DNA from: Nemertoderma westbladi
Taxonomy: Eukaryota; Xenacoelomorpha; Nemertodermatida; Nemertodermatidae
Direction: 5' to 3'
NCBI GenBank assembly: GCA_032718475.1
Contig: JAUCBJ010004899.1
Coordinates: 1 to 64,000 of the forward strand
DNA: 64,000 nucleotides
This document shows, piece by piece, positions 22,349 through 33,184 of this stretch (position 1 is the first letter of the stretch; every line of letters starts with the position of its first letter). The notes beneath the pieces are model-generated. The model made no database searches, was not told the DNA's origin, and saw nothing but the letters and a program-made list of their open reading frames with translations. A program made the position numbers and the translations under genes.

Positions 22349-23169
22349 CCCCCCCCCCCCCAGATTTTTCTAAAAATCTTTATCATATTGCTTGAAATTT
22401 TAAACTTTTAAACAAAACTAGTTCCACTCACCGTCGATGACCCCATGAAGCCGGAATTTTCGGTTTTACCTTTAAATTTTATTTATAAGCGTTTTAAAAA
22501 AGTGTCTTTTGCGAAATCGCACCCTCCGTATCGTGGCCATTCTTCACATTAGTCGTATTATTTTCATATCATTAGAAAGCTTGCGTTGCAAGGATTCGAA
22601 ATATGTAACAATATCTGAATTTCGTTGAGAAACAGCTGAGATATAGGCGTTAATACAGTAGATTGCAATAATTATCCTTCGCTGAAGGCCATTTATTCTA
22701 TTTAGTAAATAAACGATGTTCTGGAACATTTTGTTTATGTTTGAATAGCAACGCAAAGATATATTGGATAGGAGTACCGCTGTTGCCAACCAACTCATAA
22801 CATAAATAACACATTCTATAATTTTGTGTATTTATTAGATAGAATAAATGGCCTGCAGCGAACGATAATTCTTGCTATCTTTGAACGCCTATATCTCAGC
22901 TGTTTCTCAACGAAATTCAGATATTGTTACATATTTGGAATCCTTGCAACGCAAGCATTACGACTAATGTGAAGAATTGCCACGATACGGAGGGTGCGAT
23001 TTTGCAAAAGACACTTTTTTAAAACTCTTATAAAAAAAATTTAAAGGCAAAATCGAAAATTCCGGCTTCATGGGGTCATCGACGGTGAGTGGAACTAGTT
23101 ATGTTTCAAATTTCAAGCATTATGATAAAGATTTGTAAACAAATCTGGGAGGGGGGGGGGGGGGGGGGG
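22349..23169. mobile_element. Fold-back element ending in poly(C)/poly(G)
   Basis: An 821-bp inverted-repeat element with arms of about 330 bp. The left arm starts with 13 C then AGATTT; the right arm ends AAATCTGGGA then 19 G. Shared blocks include ACTAGTTCCACTCACCGTCG, CCCCATGAAGCCGGAATTTT and ACAGCTGAGATATAGGCGTT. The centre (about 22700-22840) is unpaired AT-rich DNA. No transposase frame. No clear duplication could be found because the ends are homopolymers. Confidence 0.75.
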
Positions 23170-23684
23170 TTCCGTGTCATCAGAAAATTACACTATATTT
23201 TATGGACAGGACATGCAGACATGGTGTATATATTATAACGAACCTGCCTATTAATAGGTCAGGGTAGTTCTTGTCAAGAGTTGAGCCGTTCAAAAACACG
23301 ATGTGGTTGTGTGTGTGTGTATGTATAAACCATCCAATATCTCAAAAACTAAAGCAGGTACGCAAAAATTTTAATAACAAACTCTACATAAATTTTGGTT
23401 GCGCACAAGACTATATTTTTTGTGGCGTTTCGATCACGGGGTCACTGAAAAATAGGGGTTTTGAAAATTTAAAGTCGAATTTCACCGATTTCAAATCGTC
23501 GAGTTTGCACCAACTTTTTTAATTGAGATATTCAGTCATCTGAGCAACATATGTGAGCCTCAGAATCTTTTCAAATATCGCCAATCTCGCACAGAACGTC
23601 GCCAAAACTTGTTATTCCAGCAAAAATCGTACTAATTCGTCTAAAAGAGTGAATTATTGGTTGCAGAATAATATGATTCAACTA
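23170..23684. other. Non-coding, short (GT)n
   Basis: Contains GTGTGTGTGTGTAT near 23310 and no supported gene. Confidence 0.35.
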
Positions 23685-23685
23685 G

Positions 23686-24126
23686 AAAAGCCAGCAAGCT
23701 GGCTATAAGTAGAGCGTCCATAGACAAACGTAGTGTTAGTTGGGTCCCTCCTCATTCATTATCATCAACCTATAAAACATTTGAACGGCCTAGTGCTTAC
23801 AATGATAGTCCCATCCCATGATTCACTGGGAAGAGCTATTCAGCAGGCGGGGTAATAATACATTATACAAACTAACAGTTGATATTGGATTACTGTCTGG
23901 GATAGAGTGAGATAGTAATACATTTAGTAAGTAATATACTTCTCTGCAGTTTGGGCTATCCATTCAATAAATAGTAGTAGCTTACTAGGCCCTCATGAGT
24001 ACCAGCAGCTGGTGTTTCTATCGTTGAGTTGATGGCAATTTTCGTATCTTCATTTTCGCTCACTCAGGGTACTGGTTTGAGGGGCAGGTTCGTTTAAAGC
24101 CAGCTTGCTGGCTTTCTAGTTGTATA
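23686..24126. mobile_element. MITE with palindromic TIRs
   Basis: The left end ACAACTAGAAA(A)GCCAGC-type sequence continues AAGCTGGCT at 23688-23706; its inverse lies at about 24097-24124. Each TIR contains the near-palindrome AGCCAGCAAGCTGGCT. The 440-bp interior is non-coding. Confidence 0.65.
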
Positions 24127-24453
24127 AAGTTTATATAAGTATTTATCAGTTTATGTGAGTTTATTTATCTTGAACAGATGTAGGTTATACCTGTATACCT
24201 CTATGCAAATGATACACTGTTGCATGCAATACTGCATGCAATAACTGAATAAGCAGATATCTGATCAGCTGACAGGCTGACGGGAGTCAGCTGATCACTG
24301 GATCATTGATCACTACAATCATTTCCTCCCTGGCAGGCTGGTATTTATATTTTCTTTTAATTTGCCTGAAAGTTTACAGATATACATCAGTCTGTCAGTA
24401 GTCAGTATCAGTACTGCAGTACATTGTGCATTACATACACCTGTACACCCAGA

Positions 24454-25356
24454 CCAGGTTGGAATTCATGCATGAGCGCGCAGGTACGCTTTGTTGTTTT
24501 GAAATCACCGCGCACCTGAAATTGGCTCGTCGCGCACCTCATCATATGTCATAATCTAAACAAAATCGCGCAGCTCATGCTGTCATGTCATGCATATCTC
24601 AAAAAATCGCACAGTTCATAAGAACAATTTTACATTCCTATTTTACAAGTTTGAGCGTTTTAAGCTTATCTTTACGTCTGTCTGTCTGTACGTTGAATCT
24701 AGGCTTACATAATAAATGTAATTTTTGCAACATCAAAATTGTTAATATTAAAAAATATTTTTTTAATCCACTACTATGGTGGCCCATCGGGCTCACTGCT
24801 TTTATAACAGAAAATATTATTTTAGATTACAAACAAAACATGTACCGGTAATTTCAAAAAAACGAATATTGAAATAGGTACCAGTCTGCCAATAATACTT
24901 TGTATAGGCCTACCTAACAATTAGGCTTAAACATACAGTTGGCTTATAATTAAGTCATACTTATAATACATTGTTACTTTCTGACTTTACCTGTTTACTA
25001 ACGTAACATCGGCATAGCATAGACCTAATAACAATACAACAATAGAGTACTGTAGTTAAAATAAATAGACAAATTCAGCTCCGGTTGCCGGTATTACAGT
25101 ATTATGGTGAAGTGATTTGACTGTTTGAAGAATTGGAAATGAGAAACTAATGCGAGCGCAGCGAGCGAAATTTTTTTGTGTATTTTCGTGATTTCAATTA
25201 ATTTGTGGTGCGCATCAGAGGCAGAGCTGCGCGCTGAGGCGCAACGCGCACCTGTCTCACACCCGAACGCGCACCTGTCTCACCCAAACGCGCATCTGGT
25301 TTGCGGTCATTCGCGCAGGTACGCGTCCGAGTTTTGCAGCATGAATTCCAACCTGG
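24454..25356. mobile_element. hAT-like non-autonomous element, 903 bp
   Basis: Perfect 18-bp TIRs, CCAGGTTGGAATTCATGC at 24454-24471 and its inverse at 25339-25356. An exact 8-bp duplication CACCCAGA flanks them (24446-24453 and 25357-25364). Subterminal GCGCACCTG/GCGCAGGTACGC words recur near both ends. The interior is AT-rich without a transposase frame. Confidence 0.85.
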
Positions 25357-25364
25357 CACCCAGA

Positions 25365-25857
25365 CACCAGTCAGCCAGTACCTGAGTACACCTGCACACA
25401 ACACCCTGACTGCCTGACACGAGCAGGAGCAACGATGATACCCCACCCAGGCTCAGAGGCTGCCAGGAGTCTGGCGTCTGGCGTCTGGGAGTGGGAGTGG
25501 TATTTCTGTATTTTTAATAGTACTGTCTGACTGTAGTATGTAGTATTTGTTGAAAATTGTGCGGTTGTGTTGTCTGGTTGTGTGTGTTGAAAATTGTATG
25601 TGTTGTGTAAGCTGGTAAGCCTATCTTCTGATCTTATGGAATAAATTATATGAAGGCCTATCAGCCGGAGGTCGGCACCGGACGCCGGACAGCCGGAGGA
25701 CAGCTGATGACGCTGATGTATCGTACTACTGTACTATCAACTATTGTAAGTTCTAAGTAGTGCTGTAGTGCAGTAGTGCCTTGTACCTTGCCTAAGCCTA
25801 ACAGAAACAGCCTAAGTACTAAGGTGTAACGTTAACGTAACAGGCTAACAACAACGG
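25365..25857. other. Non-coding, no gene supported
   Basis: GTCTGGCGTCTGG and GGTTGTGTTGTCTGG words; no frame with a domain. Confidence 0.3.
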
Positions 25858-25864
25858 GTGCTTA

Positions 25865-27365
25865 GATCGTGGCTTTTCCAGTTAACATTATTCAATTTTG
25901 TATAAAACAAGTGATGTGGTTGGAGAAACCTGCTAGGGGCTTCTACTACTGTACTAAGCATCAACCAATCACGTTAATCCTGTTTAACACAGATGCAGAG
26001 TCAATGAGAATGGAATATTGCTAACTACAAAAAGTTCAGGTTACCATTATTCCAACTGTCCAAAGTAATCAGATATTACAGTAGGCCTAAATAAGCTGCT
26101 AGTGTTAGTTAGTTAGTAATCGAGTAAGCCATATAATATTATATACTACAATCTGACAATACCAGGCATAATAAATGCAAGAAAAATAAAAAATACCGTA
26201 GTATAAGTGGATTAGTTTAATCACAATGATGTCAGGATGTACTGTAAATGAAATATTTATAGTTAAGTCTGGTTTAGTAATAAACATACTGTACTTATAC
26301 ATACAATATCTCATTGAAGTAGTAATATTCAATGTGGTCAAAATGCAGGTCTCACATATCAGTTCATCACCCCGAAACTCGTGTTGCGTTTTATTTCACA
26401 CAACTTTTAAGATACCAACCACTTCGTGCAAACGGGGTGTATGTAAATGCTACGCCGTAACGCCGACAACCAACGCCGACAACCATTATTAAAGCTAATT
26501 AATGTTATTTATTCATTGGGGGGAAGGAACAGGTTACAGGTGGATCCGGTGGAAGGTTAGTCTAACCAAAACAATAAACGACAGTTACGAACTCAGTTAC
26601 ATTTTCATATTTGCTGTTGTCGGCAGTGGTTGCCGGTTGTCGGCGTAGTGTTTACACCCGTGCAAACGCCAGAACGCTACATCTTATACATTCAATTGGT
26701 CCAAGGTCTGTCTGTAGCATTCCCGACACGGGGAGTAGCAAATAGAACAGTGCTGGGAGGCTGGACAGCGTGGAAATGGTTTAGTTTCGCTGTCGGTTCT
26801 CCTTTTATCAATTTTTTGTTTGTGTCTCGATAATGCAGAGGTTGATGTGTATTTACAATATGTGTATTTCTTATCGCATAAATTACATTCCACTACGTTT
26901 TTAATCGTATCATTACTGCTCCCATGTAACTACCATGAGAAAGAATAAGGCCCCTTTAAGGCTCTTAACGTATTGAATTAACAAAACCTGCTACTGTTAG
27001 TATTATGTACCTGTAGTCAGGTAGTCGGTATTGGCTTTGGCTATTATTACTGTTGCTTCAATTCTTAATAATTTGATTTGCTGTACCTCTGTTCTGCCTG
27101 ACGCCTGACTGCTTTCGGTATAACTTGTATAATAAAACAGACAAGGCTGCAAGGGGAGGGTCATAATAATGAATACAGATCCTGTGATATGGAATAATGG
27201 TAACCTGAACTTTTTCATGTTAGCAATATTCAATTCTCATTGACTCTGTGTTAAACAGGATTAACGTGATTGGTTGCTGCTTTAGCAGCTTTCTCCAACC
27301 ACATTACTTGTTTTATACAAAATGGAATAATGTTAACTGGAAAAGCCACGATCTAAGCACCAGTC
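25865..27365. mobile_element. Long inverted-repeat element, 1.5 kb
   Basis: The left arm (about 25865-26062) and right arm (about 27180-27365) are inverted copies. Shared blocks are GTGCTTAGATCGTGGCTTTT, CCAGTTAACATTATTC, ACGTTAATCCTGTTTAACAC and GGTTACCATTATTCCA-like. A second inverted pair inside (about 26425-26490 and 26620-26690, sharing CGCCGACAACC and CGTGCAAACG words) brackets a family B copy at about 26522-26585. No transposase frame; target duplication not identified. Confidence 0.65.
26515..26590 (+). repeat. Family B single copy
   Basis: GGAAGGAACAGGTTACAGG followed by CTAACCAAAACAATAAACGA, nested inside the inverted-repeat element. Confidence 0.65.
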
Positions 27366-27581
27366 TAACAACAGGCATACAGGTACAACAGTACAACAGG
27401 TACAGGGTAAGCGCAAGCGGTGGCCTGTAATGTAATGTAGGTCTATCAGTATATTGCTATAGGGCCTATTGTCTTTTGTGTTAGGCATGTTTTAATGTTG
27501 TTGTCTGTTCTGCTGTTTGCTGTGTTGTCAGGTTGTAGGCCTGGCCTATTTATTAGGGGCCTACTGTATTAATGATTCGGG

Positions 27582-28478
27582 ATGGCTGCTGTAGACCCGG
27601 CAACACTACAAATAGGGCTGCTTATATTTGCTGCTCTGGTTGGTGTTATTATTTACGTCGTTAGTAAACTTAGGGAGTTTGGGAATCAGGAAGATAAAGG
27701 CCATGTAGCGGAGGTGGGGGTCCCTGCGAGGCAGGTCGGAGGTCCGGCGGAGCGAATCGGAGGCGGAATCCGTCGACGCGGTGGAGCGCGATCAGCCCAG
27801 TCGCGGATCGCGGCCGCCAGAGAACGTGCGGGTCGCAATAGCGAATCGGGAGAATCCGGAGAGGAGTGGGAACGGGAAGAAACACCGTTACTCGATCGTA
27901 AGATCGGCACCAAAAAACTACGGAAGTTGGAGATGAAAGCGGCCGCAGCGGAAGCGAGAGTCGCCTTGGAGGAGGAGCGTGAAGAACGGAAGCAGAGGAG
28001 TAAACTACTGGAAGAGAAACAGAAGGAGCGGGAGGAAGCGGAGGCGAGAGAGGAGGAGTCTAGGTTGAAGGAAGAAAAACGTTTGAGGGAAGAAAAGGAG
28101 CTGCAGGAATATAACGAGTATTTGGCGTTAAAGGAGACTTTTACTCTGGAAGACGAAGGTTTTTCTAAGACAGAAGACGATGATGATAACAAACTAGAAC
28201 AGTTCATAACTTATATAAAGAAGACCAAAGTCGTTCTGATGGAGGATCTGGCCGCTGAATTCGGTTTAAAGACTCAGGAGACAATCGATCGCGTTCGATC
28301 GCTAATGGAATCGGAGCAACTATCCGGGGTTATAGACGACCGAGGGAAGTTTATTTATATATCGAAAGAGGAACTTCTTAAGGTCGCCAAGTTTATTCGT
28401 CAGAGAGGACGAGTTTCTCTTTCCGAACTGGTAGAACAAAGTAATCGGTTGATCAATCTAACTCCTGAGATTGTTTGA
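27582..28478 (+). CDS. DDRGK1: DDRGK1 / UFBP1, UFMylation adaptor of the ER
   Basis: A single uninterrupted 298-codon frame from ATG 27582, close to the usual 290-315 residues. Residues about 8-29 are a hydrophobic anchor (IGLLIFAALVGVIIYVVSKL). A basic, disordered Arg/Gly-rich stretch follows, then a long Glu/Lys/Arg coiled coil (about 105-190) containing the conserved KIGTKKLRKLEMK. The C-terminal winged-helix/PCI-like region (about 203-290) includes IKKTKVVLMEDLAAEFGL, the family signature VIDDRGKFIYIS and FIRQRGRVSLSEL. In animals this ER-membrane protein recruits the UFL1 ligase and is needed for UFM1 modification of ribosomes, ER-phagy and ER stress control. It is intronless here, unlike vertebrate DDRGK1; since the frame is intact I take it as the functional gene rather than a dead retrocopy. 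Confidence 0.93.
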   Translation: MAAVDPATLQIGLLIFAALVGVIIYVVSKLREFGNQEDKGHVAEVGVPARQVGGPAERIGGGIRRRGGARSAQSRIAAARERAGRNSESGESGEEWEREETPLLDRKIGTKKLRKLEMKAAAAEARVALEEEREERKQRSKLLEEKQKEREEAEAREEESRLKEEKRLREEKELQEYNEYLALKETFTLEDEGFSKTEDDDDNKLEQFITYIKKTKVVLMEDLAAEFGLKTQETIDRVRSLMESEQLSGVIDDRGKFIYISKEELLKVAKFIRQRGRVSLSELVEQSNRLINLTPEIV

Positions 28479-28970
28479 GGCTAAGGATTCAACGTTATTT
28501 ATTTATATGTTAATTGTTTATTTGTGGGTAGGAATGAGTAAAGAAATACATCCCTTGTTTTACGCACTATACATAAACTAAACACTTTAACTTACAATTT
28601 CATTTTACTTTGTAACTTTTTTTTAAATATATTATCTTAACTCCAACTTGGCGAGTTTCTGTTCTTTATGGAGGTAATTTTTGGCAAATTCATTCCCTGG
28701 GATGTGATATTCTTCAAGAATCACATCCCTACCTCCCCTGCTTAGTCTCCATTCACAATATTGAATTACGCTCGCGGCAGTGAGCATGCTTACAGTCGTA
28801 CGTTGTGATCACGCTTGTTCCAGGATTGTCGCAACTCACATGCAGTAGTGAGCACACCACGCTCGCAGCCATGATCTCACCATGCTCGGTCGCTTCTCGC
28901 TCGCAACAATAATCACGTTCGCAGACAGCACCAAGCACGTTAGCAGACAATGGCCCACAATTGGAACGAA

Positions 28971-28990
28971 CCCCCCCCCCCCCCCCCCCC
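28971..28990 (+). repeat. Poly(C) tract, 20 C
   Basis: Uninterrupted run of 20 C after GAACGAA. Confidence 0.9.
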
Positions 28991-29843
28991 ATTACATTAA
29001 TTATCGTCCAGAAACATTTATTTCACCTCAAAAATGGGGTGGTTTGGTTTTTTTATTTAGGGGGTGTAATAATTATGTGACGGAATCCACTGGAGTTGAC
29101 AGTGGTGATCCGACCGGTGTGTGGATTGTACGCGTCGTCGCGTCCGTGGGCTGCTGGGCTAACGCTGGATATATATAGGCCGAAGGCCGTTAGGAAAACG
29201 ACAGAGTTAAATTGTCAGTATTAATAATCACAGTAATTGATAACAGCACAGTCTGAATATAATAATATGCAATACAACGGTCAGTAACGACGACGACGGT
29301 CAAAACTATTCCGGTCTCACAACTGTAAGGAAATCAACTAAACTAATAATCAGTAATCACAACGGTTATATCATTGACACATATTACATTAGCCCTACAC
29401 TACAGGGCGGCCTTAATATCCAATAGATGTGCTCTTGTCCTCCCCAATGTGCTTTCCCGCCCACTATTGGCTTAACCTGATTAATTCTCACCTCGCCACT
29501 CCCTGTTGGCGTTGTCCCTTGGTGCTAGCCTTACTAGCTTGTTTGTCCCTCTGAGGTGGTTTGACCTCTCACCTCTCTCTGTGGCTTACGGCGTGTATCG
29601 CCCCAGTTGGTTATGAGGTGAGATTATTATTGGTAATCTCACATCGCCAACTATATTGGTAAAATGCCACTAACCCCATTTTCGGTGGGTAATAAACGGA
29701 ATTGAATCCGCTTACAAATTCACAAATTGAATTTCCTATTTCAGGGCAAGATCAATTGCAAATTGCAAGAAGTGTTATTTTATTCTCCCCCCTAGTGATT
29801 GGCTGGAATTAGAATTTGATAATTACGTTGTGTTACATTGACA

Positions 29844-29873
29844 CCCCCCCCACCCCCCCCCCCCCCCCCCCCC
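29844..29873 (+). repeat. Poly(C) tract with one A
   Basis: Eight C, one A, then 21 C. Confidence 0.9.
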
Positions 29874-30193
29874 TAGCGATGCATTGTCCTGAGGCTGAGG
29901 CAGATTAGGAGGGTCCCCTATTTGACACTAATGCCGTAGTAAGTACCGGTATAATATAAGAAGTGAGACTTCCTTGGATTTAAAATGTAAATTTTACATT
30001 TTATATCCAAAGTTATAAGTAGTTATTTTTCTATTGAAAGAACTATTTCAGATACAAGAGTAATCTAATACTACTGGGCTGGTGTTGTCTATATTGTGTA
30101 ATGCTCATGGTCAATGCAGTTCTTTGTTACCTACAGAAATAATGTAGTAGTAATAATTGTTAGGCTAGTTACTGTCATACGATACGACCCATC

Positions 30194-32203
30194 ATGGTAG
30201 CGTCGACAACTCTTCTAAGGATATCAATTATAGCTGTTTGTTTTACATTTTCCGCTTCATCAGTTAACGTAAAGGAATTAAAGCGACTGCGACGGCGCGC
30301 GAGAGCTTTATTCTACCGTGGGTACAACGCGTACTTACAACACGGGTACCCACGGGACGAACTGCAACCGCTGAGTTGCGACGGGGTAGACACCTGGGGC
30401 GGGTACAGTCTCACCCTAATCGACGCGTTGGACACGCTACTAGTACTGGGTAACGCCACGGAGTTCGCCCGAGTAGCTCGAATGCTGATCAGAGATCTGG
30501 ACTTTGATCGGGACATAAACGTGTCGGTATTCGAGACGAACATCCGTGTGGTCGGCGGTCTACTATCGGCGCATCTCCTGTCCCACAGGTCGGGGTTGCA
30601 TCTATCCGCTGATTGGCCCTGCTCCGGGCCGTTGTTGACACTCGCCGTGGACGTTGCTAGACGACTACTTCCCGCCTTTGCGACCCCCACTGGGATGCCT
30701 TTCGGTACAGTGAACCTTAAACGCGGTGTACCCGTTAGAGAAACACCGGTTACCTGCACCGCCGGTGTAGGTACCTTTATCGTGGAGTTCGCTACTCTAT
30801 CTCGGCTAACCGGAGACCCGATATTTGAAAGAACCGCGTTAAAAGCCTTAGATTCTTTATGGGAGGCGCGTAGCCCAAAGGATTTAGTCGGAAACCACAT
30901 CAACGTTAAGACGGCGGGTTGGACGGCTTTGGAGTCCGGGATAGGGGCCGGAATCGACTCGTATTACGAGTATCTCGTGAAGGGATCAGTGCTAACCGGA
31001 AACCGAACTCTGTACGATATGTTCCTCGTCTACAACTCCTCCATCCACGCCCATCTCAAACACGGCGACTGGTACGTCTGGGCCAACATGAACACTGGAG
31101 CCAAAACCCGCGCGGTCTTCCAGTCGCTCGAGGCTTTCTGGCCGGGTCTGCAGGCCTCTGTAGGCGACGTGTCTGCAGCACGACGGACTCTCCAACGGTT
31201 CCACAGTGTTTGGAGCCGCTACGGGGGTCTCCCGGAGTTCTACGATATATTCGCTGGCCGCCCAACAGCAGGCAGGGAGACCTACCCACTGAGACCCGAG
31301 CTGATTGAATCCATGCTGTGGGTCTACCGCGCCACTAAAGACTCAGCTATTATCGACATGGGTCGCGATGTTCTAACGGCTTTGGAACGAACCGCCACTG
31401 CGGATTGCGGATTCGCAACCATTAAGGACGTCCGTTTCCACTCGCTATCCAACCGAATGGAGTCATTCTTCCTCGCCGAGACCACCAAGTACCTCTACCT
31501 GCTGTTCGACCCCGATAACTTCCTCCTAAACAACGGCGACTCATCGACCGTGGTCCCGACTCCTCGGGGCGACTGCATCGTCGATTCGGGGTTCTACGTC
31601 TTCAACACAGAAGCGCATCCGATAGACGGCGGCGCGTTGAGTTGCTGCTCCAAGGAGACCGACGTCGGAGTCGCAAAGGAATTCGATTTCCAGCCGATCG
31701 TCGCTAAATACTTCAAGGAAGCCGCTGAACGAGTTACTGAGGCGGAACCCCCGCGTTCGAATTCGTTTAAAGTGACCCCTGGTTGCCAGGAGTTACAGCG
31801 TCGACTCCTTTCCGGGGGTTCGTACTCGGAAGTGTCGGACGACGACGGACAACCTGTCGCTGTCGGTGTCGTCTTTAGTGACGTCACAGAGGGCGATTAT
31901 TCCGAGGAGTTTGTTATCGACGGTATAGTTGACTGTCTCACAGAAACTGCCGTCAAAAAGTTGGTTGGAACTGATGGTGAAGCTATTGTTGAACTTCTAG
32001 AAGCGGAGAAGGAGAAACATCGTGTATCTAAAACCTACAAACTCACTGCGTTGCATCAGTTGGCTACTAAGAGTAAGGACCCTAGAGTTTATGCACACGA
32101 TTGCCAAGGTGATTGTAGAAATAGTCTACCGTATTCTCCTTTGACATGCCCCAGACAGACCACGGAATCTAGACTTTATTCCATAACTTTCCGAAATCCT
32201 TAA
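30194..32203 (+). CDS. EDEM2: EDEM2, ER degradation-enhancing alpha-mannosidase-like protein
   Basis: A single frame of 669 codons from ATG 30194. The first ~23 residues form a signal peptide (LLRISIIAVCFTFSASS). Residues about 27-480 are a glycoside hydrolase family 47 (alpha/alpha)7 barrel. Visible conserved parts are SLTLIDALDTLLVLGN, FETNIRVVGGLLSAH, GAGIDSYYEYLVKG, YPLRPELIESMLWVYRATKD, FATIKDVRFHSLSNRMESFF and the metal-site FNTEAHP. The order of motifs and the compact post-catalytic region fit EDEM2, the enzyme that starts mannose trimming of misfolded glycoproteins in the ER lumen and commits them to ERAD. The C-terminal tail (about 480-669) is longer than in vertebrate EDEM2 (about 578 in all) and largely unfamiliar. 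The gene is intronless here and lies 1.7 kb downstream of DDRGK1, another ER quality-control gene. Confidence 0.92.
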   Translation: MVASTTLLRISIIAVCFTFSASSVNVKELKRLRRRARALFYRGYNAYLQHGYPRDELQPLSCDGVDTWGGYSLTLIDALDTLLVLGNATEFARVARMLIRDLDFDRDINVSVFETNIRVVGGLLSAHLLSHRSGLHLSADWPCSGPLLTLAVDVARRLLPAFATPTGMPFGTVNLKRGVPVRETPVTCTAGVGTFIVEFATLSRLTGDPIFERTALKALDSLWEARSPKDLVGNHINVKTAGWTALESGIGAGIDSYYEYLVKGSVLTGNRTLYDMFLVYNSSIHAHLKHGDWYVWANMNTGAKTRAVFQSLEAFWPGLQASVGDVSAARRTLQRFHSVWSRYGGLPEFYDIFAGRPTAGRETYPLRPELIESMLWVYRATKDSAIIDMGRDVLTALERTATADCGFATIKDVRFHSLSNRMESFFLAETTKYLYLLFDPDNFLLNNGDSSTVVPTPRGDCIVDSGFYVFNTEAHPIDGGALSCCSKETDVGVAKEFDFQPIVAKYFKEAAERVTEAEPPRSNSFKVTPGCQELQRRLLSGGSYSEVSDDDGQPVAVGVVFSDVTEGDYSEEFVIDGIVDCLTETAVKKLVGTDGEAIVELLEAEKEKHRVSKTYKLTALHQLATKSKDPRVYAHDCQGDCRNSLPYSPLTCPRQTTESRLYSITFRNP

Positions 32204-33184
32204 TTTGTTGCCTTAATTATAGGTCGACCGGATATTGTCTGATATCCGGCTTGCGGACTGCATATATTATATTTGCCGTATATTTTATGTTATTTTTGAG
32301 ATTTTTTTTTATATACAAATTAGCGGAATACGAAATTTTACATAATTTTTAACCTTTTAGAAAAAGTTAAAAATAAAATATCCAAGCTCCAAAACATCCA
32401 CCATATTATTGACTCTCTCAATTTCATGTTTCTTTCCTTATCAACATCGCTTCTACAAAGTCAACAATGTTACAAAAACAAACTTTAGTCAATGACTATC
32501 GATTTACGGGACTTTGCGCATAGTTACCCATTTAGTTTCCAAAGCAACGGAAATTTGTATAATATTTTAATAGGTTTTATTATAATTTGACAGGTACAAT
32601 AGAGGAAGCTTATTCGGCCTCGACGGGTCAGTGTTTATTTTATTACTTTCCCATTGAATCACAGCTTATTGCAAAATTAATTAAACCGTTCTAGAACATT
32701 ACTATTTCGAACCTTATTCCTCCCTACTCTACCTTTTGTCCGGTTTTTATTATACCAATTTCTTTATAATTTAATATTGCAATAAATATGTTTCAGTACT
32801 ATTTTTGGATCATGAGATTTGTGTTATATTTACCCGTAGTTACTTACAAAAGACTTTTGGCCACTTTTGTCACAATTTGTTCGCTAAACCACTCCACAAT
32901 AATGTTTAATATCCGGCCGCGATATCCGGTTAAAACCTGCCGGATATCCGATCCGGGAGAGAATATCAAAAAGTGCTACCTAGTTATATAACATTCTGTG
33001 GTAAATCAATTGTGCAATTATTTATGTTTAGGTAATTGTGGTGTATTTTCTTTAATAAATTATTTATTTTGTTTAAATTTAATGTTTTGAATGGGAGAGA
33101 ATCTTTTAGGCTCATTAAGCCAAGAAATGCCTGTTCACCACCATGGGTAATCTTCCACAGTAAACACTTCCACTCTGTTCTCTA
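32204..33184. other. Intergenic, GATATCCGG words at both ends
   Basis: TGATATCCGGCTTG near 32240, and GATATCCGG in both orientations at 32920-32960, suggest the ends of a small inverted-repeat element. The match is too short to define. No gene is supported. Confidence 0.35.

Larger units (their letters stand above)
28479..30193. other. Intergenic region with C tracts
   Basis: Contains poly(C) runs at 28971-28990 and 29853-29873. A possible LTR-like stretch lies between about 29077 and 29838 (TGTGACGG start, TATATATAGG near 29168, end near TGTTACA). An inverted pair, GAGGTGAGAT / ATCTCACATCGCCAAC-like, is near 29610-29655. No gene is supported. Confidence 0.35.

Noticed and set aside
23271-23522. 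83-codon frame starting with Cys-Val runs
   Set aside because: Includes a GTGTGT microsatellite and has no recognised motif.
29077-29838. Solo LTR of a Gypsy-like element
   Set aside because: TG...CA-type ends and a TATA box can be found, but no target-site duplication or primer-binding site fits, so it is mentioned only as a possibility.
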